Assembly: GCA_012845835.1 (NCBI GenBank)
Contig: JABAKD010000009.1
Location: 17,033,462-17,097,461, forward strand
Length of the DNA stretch: 64,000 nucleotides
Source of the DNA: Undaria pinnatifida
Taxonomy: Eukaryota > Sar > Phaeophyceae > Laminariales > Alariaceae
Direction of reading: 5' to 3'
In this document: positions 32,950 through 44,420 of the stretch, one piece after another
How positions within the stretch are numbered: position 1 is the stretch's first letter
Layout: each line of letters begins with the position of its first letter
Translations under genes and position numbers: made by a program
Notes under the pieces: model-generated
What the model saw: only the letters and a program-made list of their open reading frames with translations
The model's database searches: none
What the model was told of the DNA's origin: nothing

Positions 32950-35829
32950 ACTCGTCTCGCCAATGAGACCTCAAACGCTGCTGTGCATGTGTGCACACTA
33001 TGTTATATCTCGAGACCATTCGAGAAAACTAGCGTTCGCGACTTACTTTGGCAAAGTGGCTTTTACCCCACCTAAACCGTCTGGATCAGACGCAGCTGAG
33101 ACGTTCAGACAATTTTTAGCCGACAACCGCGCAACTAGGTTTCCATCTGATGTGGAAATCGCGAGGCCAGACGAAGGTGGGGAGTTCCTGGAACGAGCTT
33201 TTGGTGCACTTTGTAGTAAGTACAATATTACCCAAGAATTCACCTCTGCGAGCAGTCCACAGTTCAACGGCGTAGCCGAACGGGCGTTAGGGTTGATCGA
33301 AGCCGCAGCTTTGGTGCAAGAATACAAGCTCCGATACTATTTCCGAACGTCGAGCTTCCTTCTTCCGATCCTTTATGGACGGAGGCCATGTCGTGGACGC
33401 GCCATACTTTTAATTGCTCTGCAACGACCACCAACCCAGACAGCAAATCCTCGTACAAGATCTGGCATGGCAGCCCACCCCAGCGTCATTTGCTGCCATT
33501 CTTCAAGCCTGGCTATTACAAAGCCAAGCGAACGAACAAGTCGCAGCCCGAAGCGCAAGAGTGTTTCTATCTAGGCCCCGGACGACACCACCCCCGGGAT
33601 TCTGTGGGAGTATTGACTGAGAAAAAAATCGGTTATCACGACTCGCAAAAATTCCTGGCAACATACCCCCCTCGGATCCCACACTAACCTACCAGAAGAA
33701 GCGGAATGCCGTTTTAGCGTCGGTGAGATCGAGCATTGTGCCAACTCTGTCGGGGAGGGGGTGGGGGAGGGGGATAACGACGAAGACGAGGGCGATGAGT
33801 CCGAGTTGATCGAAGCTACGCGGGTAGTAGAGACAATACTGCGCGAGTGCACCAGCAATGGCGGGCGCGAATCTTGTTGCAACGGCAGAGCCGCACGGGA
33901 CAGGGATTAGGTTTTCAGCTCCAACCACAGCGGCGAGAGCAGGGGTCATACCCTTGCCGATGCCGAGAGCGTGCCCACGCACCCGGGGACCGAAGAGAGC
34001 TTATCGAGCTCGTCAACCGCAGAGAGCGTAGTCAGTGTTCCAGAGGCTAGCCCATCAGGGAGGGCAGCCCATGGATTGCGTGACTTCCTTCCTGGTCAGG
34101 AATCTTCTCGATTTAAGGAGGGGCGCACGAGAGGCGAGACGCGACGTCTACAGGAAATGGCCATGACGGCCATCGATGAAGCTGTGTGTGCCCTTGGTTA
34201 GCAAGCGCGTGACGTCCAGGAGGATGCTTGGGCTTCTGTTTCTGCGCCCCTAGGAACTTTAATGCGCGAAGTTGAGAAAGCCCCCGAATTAAGTGCAACC
34301 ATTGAGAAATCCGAGTACCGGGAGTTGTGGCTGGAGTCTGACCGAACAGAGCTCCAAAAACTCTGGGACGCCGGCACATTTACACCTGTTGATGAAATGC
34401 CCGCGGGCACAAGGTAGTTGGACGTAAGTTTGTCCGTACGTGGAAAGGTAACGAGCTGGGCCAAGTCGTCAAGCCGAAATCGAGATTGCTGGCGTTAGGC
34501 TACAGTCAAACCGAAGATGTCAACTACTTTGAAACGTTTTACCTACTCCCTCCCCCTCGTCTATCAAACTACTAAACCAAGATTGCGGTAGAGCGCGATC
34601 TGCCCATTAATCACTTAGACGCGGAGCAAGCTTTTATACGCGCTAACCTCGACTGTGATATTTACATGAGGCTCCCACCTGCATTTAGAGAAAGAAATGG
34701 GCAGGTTATTAATTTGAATAAGAGTTTGTACGGGTTGAAGCAAGCAGGGCGCACGTTCAACGCACTTCTCGTAAATACGGTCGTTGGTTACGGTCTTGAG
34801 CAGTGCAAGACCGATCCATGCGTGTTCCGCCTCATGAAACATGAAACCGTGATACTGATGGTTGCGGTTCACGTGGACGACCTATTCGTGGTAGGGCGGT
34901 CGAAAGAGGTTGCTGACTTTCACGACGCTCTGAATAACAAATTCCTGACAAATATGGTCGGGGAACTGTCGTGGTATACAGGTTGCGCATTCGAACGAAA
35001 TTTCAAGGACGGGACCATAAAAATGTCCCAAACTGCTTTCGTCGAGGAATTACTGAAGCGTTTTGAAAACCAATGTCCCACTAAAACAAGCGCGATCCCC
35101 GCTAATCCGTTGATTGAGCTAGGTCCAAGGACGGAGGAGAACCCCGGAGGAAAATGGCCTCATCAGGAGGCGGTTGGAAGTCTTCTGTGGCTTTCCAACA
35201 TGACACGGCCGGACATCGCGAATGCTGTCCGAGTGGTGGCACGTCATGGCCACAACCCTGGCGAAGAACACTGGAATGCTGTGCTCAAGATCCTTTCGTA
35301 TCTGCGTGGTACGAAACGGCGCGGTCTTACGCTTACTCGGGGCCAGGGATTAGGAGTGTCTGAGTACGTAGACGCTGACTATGCCCAAAAGGCAAATGGC
35401 AGACGGTCGGTATCCGGGGCGGCTGTTATGTGTGGTGGTGCCTGTGTATATGCAGGAAGTCAACGACGCAAACGTGCATCACTTCGTCTACTACGGAAAG
35501 CCGAATACGTAGCTTGTGGGATGGAATAAAAGAGGCACTGTTTTATGTGCGCGGTTTCGGAGTTACTGTCGCCGCATCTGCGAGGAAAGCCGATCGCTGT
35601 ATTCGACGACAACGAAGGGGCTAAAGCTTTGGCCGAAAACACCCTTAGCTCGGCCCGCAGTAAGCACATTGACGTGCGTCGTCACTTTATCAGGGGTCTG
35701 GTAAGGTGTGGTAAAATCAAAATGGACTTTGTCAGTTCAGAGCAACAACATGCTGACATCCTCACAAAGGATTCAGTGGTTGGACCTTTCAACGCACATG
35801 CCGAGTTTCTGGTGAACCCAACCGCGTAA
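32950..35829 (+). pseudogene. Ty1/copia-type retrotransposon pol remnant
   Basis: Retroelement polyprotein fragment in several frames. Integrase core: DEGGEF, then SSPQFNGVAERALGLIEAA (about 33170-33310), continuing in another frame through SYKIWHG and CFYLGPGRHHPRDS to 33687. The reverse transcriptase begins near 34400 and continues with HLDAEQAFIRANLDCDIYM, LNKSLYGLKQAGRTFNALL and HVDDLFVVG (copia usually has YVDD). RNase H follows: GSLLWLSNMTRPDIANAVR and EYVDADYA; then, after a frameshift near 35520, IAVFDDNEGAKALAE, SKHIDVRRHFI and QQHADILTKD. Stops and shifts show it is inactive. Gag and protease are missing upstream and no LTR pair was found. Confidence 0.92.
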
Positions 35830-37203
35830 AATATTTGTAATGAAAAAATTACTTGATTTGGTTAAGATGACGATAGAGACCTTGCCTAAATAATGCAGGC
35901 GACATATCTGCTGAGTAGCCACCCCGAGGTACTTTGTGGGCCGTGGGTTGAGTCAGGCATATATTTGGCATGTATTTTGCGTCCTCCTTGGTCATCGTTA
36001 AGTTAGCTACCTTTATGTAGCAACTGTTTGGGATTTTTGCCTGGAGACCAGGTTTGTTTACCTTCTCAGTTACTAGTTGTTGTCATAACGAAATTAAGAA
36101 ATCAATGCTCTGTCATATCCTTGTTAACATCCTGTCAAAGATGTAAAGATCTAGGGAAGGTGTTCGTTAGTCTCTGCAATCGATGCCAGATTGTGCTGGT
36201 ATCACGCTAGCCAATCAGACACGTAGATTGACGGTTACAAAGTATTAGGTTTTTTAATTTTATTTTGTGTAGACGATCGACGCTTCTGCGTCGTTGGGCG
36301 GTGTGTAGGTTGTGTGATCTGATGCTCGCCCATCGGGGGCACCCCAAGCTGTGAACCAACTAATACAAAAATTACCATCTATACTCTTCAAGCCTTTCGA
36401 CCTCTTGGTTGGTAGATCCCCCTTCGACAAGATTCTACGAGTACTTCTCGCCCACGTCGTGGCGACCTTTAGCACGCATGGAGGAGATCCCTTCACGTCG
36501 ATATTCTTCCCTGCATTCACCCTACCAGGCTTCAGGGACGAGTTGTTCACAGAAAACACTACCCCGCGTATGGGCAACGTCTACAGAACGCCCACCATTG
36601 CCCTCGACGATTGTCCATCGTCCTTGGCGTTACCACACGGGCATAAATAGCATTTTTTTTTCTGCTTTTCCACTATCTATGCTCAAAATGTCCAATTACG
36701 GCGAAAGAATTGCGACCACGATGGATGCTACCGCCGCGTGCCACGATCAAGGTGCACCACTTTTTTTCTGAGGTTCCTCAATTTAGGAGGTCAAAACATG
36801 ACCTTCTTAACCCCAAAAACTGGTTTGGAAAAAACGTAAATCCTGCTTTATCGCGGATGAAAATCCCATGGCCTAGGTACACAACGAGAATCATGCAAAA
36901 AAAATGACCTATTAATAGTACCGACGATTTTGGGTTAAGGAGCCCCGTCATTCAGAAAAAAATAGCCAAAAAAAGGTACACCTCTATCGTGTAGCACGCG
37001 TCTACCCTAGGCGTGCCTCCTCGCGGTAGGGTGCTGTGTGGGAGATAGCGTGTGCCACAAGATTCAATGGCAATATGCCGTTTAATTGACGGACCTCATG
37101 CGATGTATTCCTGCTTGGACATCAGCCGACATCGCAGCTTCCAGTTCTCGGATGGTCCGTCAGCGACACAGTCGTTATTGCCGTTGCGCTCTCTCTGTCG
37201 CCA
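35830..37203. other. Anonymous DNA between the copia and transposase-like remnants
   Basis: May include the 3' LTR of the copia element, but no matching 5' copy exists to confirm it. A 105-codon minus-strand frame at 36260-36577 has a protein-like composition but matches no family I recognise. Confidence 0.45.
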
Positions 37204-38097
37204 GTGCTCGCCCCACTCTTCCTGATTTCTACCAACGGCCTTAAAGTGCGGACTATTCTACACCTGCCTGCCGCTCGAGCGGAATCAACGTTTTGTTGTC
37301 CTGTTCCTCACTACCTATTACTCTCACGCGCTGTTCGTCGGTCTCACCCCTCGTTTGCGAAACATCCGATCTTACTGCAGGCAGTGGTGTGGAGAACAGG
37401 TTTTACGACCGACTTCTTCATGGATGCCCCGTCCGCCTTGCTCCGCCTCTTCCCTTACCACAGGCGGACGATAATGCAGCGCGTGGCGTGCAAGGACATG
37501 GTCGCCGATGTTGAAAAAGGACACGTCATCCATGGAGCAGACTTTCAAGAAAGATACACGCACCACACACAGGACGAGGTGCAATCTCAACACTGGAGCC
37601 AAGACTCCACCACTCTCTTTCCTGTGTGCCGTCTTCTTCCGACTCAGCGGCAGGGTTCGAGTGTACTCGTTCATCGTGATGAGCGACGATGGACCCGTGT
37701 CAAGGCAACGCCTGGGTTCAGCATATCTTCAAGAGGCTGCTTCAAACGGAAACCCTTGGCAATGCTTCAGAGAGTCGGAGCCGCGCCAATGACTCGCGCT
37801 ACTTTCTTCACCGACAACTGCAGCAAGCAGTGTGCGACGTCATTCGGGTTCATCGATGACTGTGGGGTTTACGACGTCTACGAACGGAGGCGACGGGTTC
37901 ACGTAGAGGCACATTACTACGGCGTTTGCCATGGGAAAAGTCTGTCGGGCAGCGAACGCGGTGTGGCAAAGACGTTTGCGAAAAACCAAGATGTTTCTGG
38001 GCGTATGCGGATCCTCGGTTCTTACGACCTCTACCAGAAGCTCAAGGTCAGCTTCGATTTTGAACTGCGCGAGGTCAGCATGACGGAATCGGGGTAG
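37204..38097 (+). pseudogene. Transposase-like protein, decayed
   Basis: A 297-codon open frame. Its second half resembles eukaryotic mobile-element proteins with the ordered blocks H-x-Q/W-x4-T-L, SDG-x3-Q and SHGKGxxDGxGGxxK. Here they read DEVQSQHWSQDSTTLFPV, ATFFTDNCSKQ, HVEAHYYGVCHGKSLSG and RGVAKTF. Several expected acidic or Gly residues are altered and the N-terminal part looks unrelated, so this is probably an inactive copy or includes a frameshift. The superfamily cannot be named with confidence from sequence alone. Confidence 0.5.
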
Positions 38098-38209
38098 TAA
38101 GCGGGCGAGATTGGAACCGGGCAACTCTCTTGACACCGACAGTCGATACGGTGAGTTACACCAATAATCAGCAGAGCGCCATACAAAGGCAAAAAATTGT
38201 TCATATACA

Positions 38210-38760
38210 TAGACTATGTTCCTATTGCTGAGCGATATTACATATAGCTCTCAGTGCTTTTTCGCGTATAACCCTGACAACTACACCCCCCCCCGCCCCC
38301 CCCGACGGCGCATAGTTCAGTTGTAAGCACTGTTACACCATTTTATACCAATACATGTTTTCACCCCCCCCCCCCTCCCCCCTGCTGGCTGCTATTGTTG
38401 AGGCTCTCAGCGCTCGTGACGTTAGGCTATAACCGTAACGGCTACGACGCCCAGTGCTTATGGTGTGTCCCTATCACGCCCCCCCCCTCCTTCCCCCTCG
38501 GGTACTGACTGCTATTACTATAGCCATCAGTGCTTGTAGCATGTACCTCCAACATCTGACAAGCCCCCCCGCGCATATGTCAGTTGTAATCCCTGCTAGT
38601 ACTTTTTAAAGCATGAATATTGCCGCACAAACCCCTCCACCGCTTCACGCGCACGTTGCTACTATTATATAGCTCTCGCTGCTTGTGGCACATCACGTCT
38701 AATATCTACCACGCCCCTCCCCCCCCCCCGCCCCCTCGCGAATAGTTTCACCTTTTCTCT
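38210..38760 (+). repeat. Degenerate C-rich tandem repeat
   Basis: Four or five copies of a unit of about 110-130 bp. Each has a CTGCTATTNNTATAGCTCTC-like block, CAGTGCTTGTGGC, and a run of 8-14 C. A further copy lies at 39380-39460, beyond the SINE, suggesting the SINE inserted into this array. Confidence 0.7.
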
Positions 38761-38910
38761 CTGTTTAACTGTTTTTTACATGTAATTTCTATTTGACGGA
38801 TGGTACCATATAGGTATCATAGAACTCTCTCATAGAACTTTCTCAGCCCTTAACCCCAACCCGCCCGAACGTCATCTTTTCTTAGGATTTTGTTTGGGTA
38901 TACATAACTA

Positions 38911-39229
38911 TGCCGGTCGCCCCGGTGGCGTATCAGGTTATCCTCGAACCTGGTATAGGTCAGTTTCGTGAGTTCGAATCCCCCCGAGTGCATACTCCTA
39001 TAAATTCGTGGGAGGCTTTTTCTTGCGCACAAATTGACTTGCGGGAAGCACAAGAGCGTGAGCTGGCAACACTCGATGAAAAATCGACGAGCAGTGGGAG
39101 TGCTGAACCCTATGCGCGATAAAAATTGAAGGCAAGAACCTTGGGGGAGAGAAGGGACGACACCTGTGACCACGGCTTGTCCAGAAGCTGGAAAGTAGAA
39201 GTGTGCGAAAAAATAAAACAAAAAAAACT
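38911..39229 (+). mobile_element. tRNA-derived SINE, subfamily 1, full length
   Basis: The head has an A-box-like TGGCGTATCAGG at 38926 and a B-box-like GAGTTCGAATCC ending near 38981, 46 bp apart as in tRNA genes. The body follows: ACAAATTGACTTGCGGGAAG, ATGCGCGATAAAAATTGAAG, ACACCTGTGACCACGGCTTG, then CCAGAAGCTGGAAAGTAGAA and an A-rich tail to 39229. A near-identical copy lies in reverse orientation at 56000-56322, which fixes both ends. Non-coding; would rely on a LINE partner for movement. Confidence 0.92.
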
Positions 39230-40309
39230 AGGCCATGGAATTCGCTCATCGAGTTTCACGGTTTCCCTCCCCCCACAAAATCAGGGTTTTGGTCAAGGTG
39301 CAGCACTCCGAGAAAAAAAAACAAGGTGCACACCCTCTGCCGGAGCATGCGTCATTTCTATCGCTTCCCCCCCCCGCGCTTGCTCGCTGCTATCCTTGTA
39401 GGTCTCAGTACTTGTGGCGCTTGGGTTTAACATGCACCACGCCCCCCCCCTTTTTTTTCCCGTAGCCTTCTACTTCGTAGATGTACGATATTACGGGACA
39501 AGAGACGTTGATAGGGTCATGTTGGGGCAGGGTATAAAGTAGTCTCCCCATGAAAGTGTGAGTCGTATCATCATCGTTGGGATGATTTTTTTTTGGCTGG
39601 GAACTGCCTCTCGGAGGCGTTGTATGTGGCATCGACGTTTTGTCAGCATCGTTGCTGTTTGGCATCGCCGCTTCGTTACTGACCTCGAGACACTTCTTCT
39701 GCATCTGTATCACATGTATCACATGTATGACATGATAGTAACTGTTCGCGTTACCTTAGGGACTCATCGAAAAAAAATTCTGCACACCCCTTGGCATCGT
39801 AGACTGACGTTTTGTAGTTGGCACATACATGGTGACTCACGCTTATTTGTCGCTGCCTGCGGTGCTTAGCTTCGGTGGCGACCCTCCCTAGGCCGTCGGC
39901 GAAGCCCCCTTTTATATGCATGTGTTGTTGTCGTTCTCACATCAACTCGAATAGTCAAGTCCGTGGTCACAGGACAGGCTCCAGTCACTCTGGAGTGGCG
40001 GAAGACCTCAGGGAAAAAGACACAAAGCAAACCAAAATTGGTACACGCATATATCATAGCTGACGCAATTCATGCCTCCGTCAGAAAAATATAAAGAGGC
40101 GAAATCGGGAGTCAGCACACGACGCGCCAGGTCCATACTACAGTATTAATAGTACATACGTCTCACTACACGCGTCTGAAAAAATCGACTACACTGCATG
40201 CCACCCAGAAAAGACTATCACAAATATATTTCACGTAGTACCTATCACTACGCATACGCACAACAGACTCGAGTGAATTGGGAAAATAAATAAACTAAAG
40301 AGAAGGATG

Positions 40310-40480
40310 AAATGAAAAGAAAAGAAAAGAAATAAAAGGAAAAGAAAGAAAGTGAAAAAAGGAAGAAAAAGAAAAGAAAAGAAAAGAAAAGAAAAGAAAT
40401 AAAAGGAAAAGAAAGAAAGTGAAAAAAGGAAGAAAAAGAAAAGAAAAGAGAAAAGAAAAGAAAAGAAGAGAAAGCAAGGA
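40310..40480 (+). repeat. (GAAAA)n purine repeat
   Basis: A purine-only tract of GAAAA/GGAAAA units. A block of about 43 bp is duplicated at 40337-40380 and 40402-40445. The Phe/Ser-rich minus-strand frames are artefacts. Confidence 0.9.
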
Positions 40481-40612
40481 AATGAAAAGATATCACATCA
40501 TCCTAGTAGGTCCTAGGAGCTGACTAAATACGGTATTGGGCTCATAGAGGGTATCAAGTGCACCAATGGCGCTGGGGGGAGAACGCAAGAAGGCGAAGAA
40601 GTCAGGGCGGCC

Positions 40613-41830
40613 TTACACTAACTTGTGACGGCCATACCCACAAACGTCAAGACAATGATGGCTAGACCCAGACTTCAGTCTCTTGGGCAGGACGCCCCCC
40701 TTTCCCCCCTCCCTTCCCCCCCCCTCCCCCCTACTCCCCTCCTCCCTCCCCCCTCCCCCCCTCCCCCCCTCCCCCCTCCCCCAATTCCCCCTCCCCCCTC
40801 CTCCCTCCCCCCCTCCCCCCCCCCCCCCCTCCCCTCTCCCCCCCTCCCCCCTCCCCCCCTCCCCCCTCCCCCCCCTCCCCCCCTCACCCCTCCCCCCTCC
40901 CCCCCTCCCCCCCTCCCCCCCTCCCCCCCTCCCCCCCTCCCCCCTCCCCCCCTCCCCCCCTCCCCCCTCCCCCCGTCCCCCCCTCCCCCCCTCCCCCCCT
41001 CCCCCCCTCCCCCCCTCCCCCCCCTCCCCCCCTCCCCCCCTCCCCCCTTCCCCCCTCCCCCCCTCCCCCCCTCCCCCCTTCCCCCCCTCCCCCCCTCCCT
41101 CCCTCCCCCCTCCCCCCTCCCCCCTCCCCCCTCCCCCCTCCCCCCTCCCCCCTCCCCCCTCCCCCCTCCCCCCTCCCCTCTCCCCCCTCCCCCCTCCCCC
41201 CTCCCCCCTCCCTCCCCTCCCCCCCGCCTCCCTCCCTCCCCGCGGCCGCTTAGCGATGCCGACGGTGGATGGCGCTGCCGCGGCCTTTGCGTGTCGCTCA
41301 GCAGCTTTACAGCTCTCCGTGTCATGCCATTTCCGCATGAATGACTCCTTTCCCTCCTCGACCCGTCGAAACCATCTGTCGACCTTTTGTGCAGCCGTTC
41401 GCCACCCTTCGAATTTCATTCCAAAGACCGACATATTCTCCTTCAGATGAGCCGTCCAGTCTTTCTCTTGCCCCCCTGAGTAGCCCTTACCCCCAACAAG
41501 CTCCCCAAACATCACCCTCTGTGGCAGACGCTCCTCCCCCATGCGTGCTACGAATCCCGCAAACAATATCCTCCGTTTTCGCACTTCTTCCTCTATGCTC
41601 TCGGAAGCTGTCTTGACGAGCGCGTCGGCGTGCGATAGGATGTGGTCGTCGCGCTTCCTTTTCCGCCATCCGAGTCATCGCAAGAGCATGGAGTGGTGAA
41701 CTTGTCGAAGCCTGTCATAGTCAGGCTTGTTCCACGTCATGTACCCGCAGAGCAGTGCCTCGATCACCTGTACTATGACCTGGCGGCTGCTACTTGAAGA
41801 CAACATGGCTCTTGGAGTATACTGCTGCAG
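40613..41830 (-). pseudogene. LINE ORF2 C-terminal fragment fused to C-rich minisatellite
   Basis: On the minus strand the frame reads VIVQVIEALLCGYMTWNKPD, DRLRQVHHSMLLR (stop), LGWRKRKRDDHILSHADALV, KRRILFAGFVARMGEERLPQ, DWTAHLKENMSVFGMKFEGW and RWFRRVEEGKESFMRKWHD. This is the typical tail that follows the reverse transcriptase of non-LTR elements. The polymerase itself is absent. After AKAAAAPSTVG the frame runs into Gly/Arg/Glu repeats made by the minisatellite at 40690-41245. Confidence 0.8.
40690..41245 (+). repeat. (CCCCCCT)n minisatellite
   Basis: About 550 bp of almost pure C5-8T units, with 6- and 7-bp phases in blocks. All frames are open on both strands; the Pro-rich and Gly-rich predictions should not be taken as proteins. 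Confidence 0.95.
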
Positions 41831-41861
41831 GGTGAGCCAGCTGACACCCTCTTCTTATTTT

Positions 41862-42712
41862 CAGGGTAGTCCTCGGTACCGTTTTTTTTTACGGTACCAG
41901 ATCGGACGGTATTGCGAAATGACGGTACTTTTCAAACGGTTGACGGTATTTCGATTTCTCACGGTATCATTTTTGGCGGTACACGGTATCGCCGAATTTG
42001 ACGGTACTTTTTCGGCGGTATCGAAAAGTGACGGTATTTTCTAGACGGTAGACGGTTTTTCGATATTTGACGGTACTTTTTTGGCGGTACTGCAAAACGA
42101 CGGTACCGGTCCCGGTACTGCCAAATTTGACGGTACTTTTTTGAGGGTACTGAAATATGACGGTTCCGCCACTGAGAAATACAGAATTACGAATGACGAA
42201 ATACTTGACAGTACCTGCCGGGCGGCGATCAAGCATGCCGGCACCACCCCGCTGATGTTCCTGCATACCTATATAGAACGGACGAATAGAGGCTAGATAG
42301 ACTAATCGTCGAACCGTCAAGCTGACAAACTCACCAGCCTCACGCGAAACAACATTTAGACATTTAGCACCAAAATAAGACAATAAAACAATACTACTAC
42401 TGTAAACAATAAAACAATAATAAACCTAAAACATGAAAACATTCAATGAAAATCATCACCCTACAATCTTTGACGGTTCTGAATATGACGGTTTTTCTAA
42501 ACGGGAAACGGTACTTCGCTTATTTGACGGTACTTTTATGGCGGTGCTGCAAAATGACGGTACTTTTTAAACGGTTGACGGTTTTTCGATTTTTGACGGT
42601 ACCGCCTTCGGCGGTACACGGTTTGCCCAAATATGACGGTATTCCGCCGAGTACCGGGACCGACGTACAGCACGGGAAAACTACCTCGGGAATTTTCCCG
42701 AGGACTACCCTG
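41862..42712. mobile_element. Non-autonomous hAT-like DNA transposon
   Basis: Terminal inverted repeats CAGGGTAGTCCTCGG (41862) and CCGAGGACTACCCTG (ending 42712) are perfect over 15 bp. They are flanked by 8-bp direct repeats CTTATTTT (41854-41861) and CTTACTTT (42713-42720), one mismatch. An 8-bp target duplication with CAGGG ends fits the hAT superfamily. Both subterminal regions are packed with GACGGTAC/GACGGTTT motifs, plausible transposase-binding sites. The central 250 bp encodes nothing recognisable. Confidence 0.85.
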
Positions 42713-42720
42713 CTTACTTT

Positions 42721-44420
42721 ACCCCGTTCTAGAAATCAACAATTGTTACTTTTCCTTCCGACTCGCTGTAACTCTCTCTCTCTCTCTGCGCAACAAAGGG
42801 TACGCCCAAAACAATTTGGTATACCCTTTGGTGCACAACAGGACGCCACGCCAGGCAAATGACGACAGGAAGTTCTTCGCGCTCACGAGGCAGCAGAACA
42901 CCCTTCTCGGACGACGGATGCTGTTCGCACGGGAATCCGACGTAGCTGCAATGCGTCCGGCTGCAACGTTTGGCACGGCAGGCTATCCAAGTGCCGGGGT
43001 GCACGTCGAAGAGTCGCGACGTCTACCCCAGGAGCCGTCGCAGCGTACGAGCTTTCTTGCGGGCAAGTAAGCGCGTAGACAGTCCGGCCTGGGTTACAAA
43101 CCAGAGGTTTTGGGCGTAGATAGGTGCAATGTATCACGTCATTTTTCAACGCACTGCAGGTTTGTGTTTTGGAATGTCTAGCTCTCGTTCGCCTCAACCT
43201 CAATGAGTGCCAACTCCAGGAAACGTCGTTTCTTGCCGTTGTCTAATTGTGGCCATGCAGGTGCTGCCGGTATCGCAACGGACCAGAACATAATTGTCCA
43301 CTCATCCGCCAGGGCATTGTTTCGCCACCCGTCGAGTGGGCACGACGTGCCCAACCCCAAGCCCCCAGTAGCCAAAGGGAAGAAGAGGTGGGCAACGCCT
43401 TCAACCGCATGCACCACGGGTTACCGCTCGGATTTACTGCGTTGATGCGCGTCAACCCCCGGGGAGAACAGAGGCTTGGACGTCGTGCCGGTTGTGATCG
43501 CGCGCAAGGCACCAATCCCATGGGATAGAACGTTTGCATCGGACGGGATGTTCGACATCGGCGACATCATGGTTTGGATTCACGACATACCCCAGACAAG
43601 TGGCGTACGTGATGGACGACAGTTTATGTTGTCCCCAGACACCGTCAGCTGCACAAACCAACGCGCCATTCCCCTTTTCTACCCTTTCAGCGCTGGGGAT
43701 GCCCATGACGTCTTACACGAGGCAAAGCTCGAAAAATCCTGGTCTGTGGACGCTCAAGAACTCGGCGATAAGGGACGCCCGTGGCAATGCCGTCTTGCTA
43801 TCGGTGCGGCCATCACCGGCACTCGCTCATCATCCTTCTGTGCAACTTGAGCCATCCAATGTTGAGAGACCCCGGTCTCGACGCGGAGGGCATGTTTCCC
43901 GAGGGAGCCTTGGTCGAGCGGAGGATCCGGGCGCCCACGGTGTATGTGGAAGGAAGACGTTGTGCAAGGGCAGCTGGGCAGGGGACCAAAATTTTCGAGG
44001 GGAAGATTGTCAAGCAGTGTTTTTATGCCAATTCCCGCCGAGATACTCGTATAAAGTTGAGTGGGCGGGAGGAACCCAAGCGGAAAGATCCCTCGCGGAT
44101 CTCCAAGATGTGCTCGATGAAGGGGTCGTCGAGCGTCTCCTTTTGGAGCGACGGTGATCAACCGCCGGTCCGTTTTACCCGACCACGATATACCTGCTGA
44201 AGAGTAGTGGTGTAGAATTTGGCTGTTTGAAGAATGTACATGCGGACGCGCGGGTTGGCAGAGAGGCGCAGAAGTGGTGTTGGAGCGTGCGACCTTGCAA
44301 ATACTGTGGTAACCAAGCACGAGTACAACAAAAGGGGGGGGGGGGGGTAAATAATTTCGTCAAACAAAAGTTTTCGTTGCCATTCGATTCGAGGAAATCT
44401 ACATCTTGACATATTGTACT
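42721..44420. other. Unrecognised ORF-containing stretch
   Basis: Overlapping frames with fairly protein-like composition occur on the plus strand (42633-43070, 43476-43850, 43534-44157, 43781-44200). None starts and ends like a gene, and no motif could be assigned. It may be a frame-broken mobile-element ORF. It ends near a run of 13 G at 44334-44346. Confidence 0.4.

Noticed and set aside
38911-38990. Functional tRNA gene
   Set aside because: A and B boxes are at tRNA spacing, but the arms do not pair well and the sequence continues into a body shared with other copies, so it is a SINE head.
40625-41450. Long Pro-rich and Gly/Arg/Glu-rich ORFs on both strands
   Set aside because: They are produced by the (CCCCCCT)n minisatellite; every frame is open.
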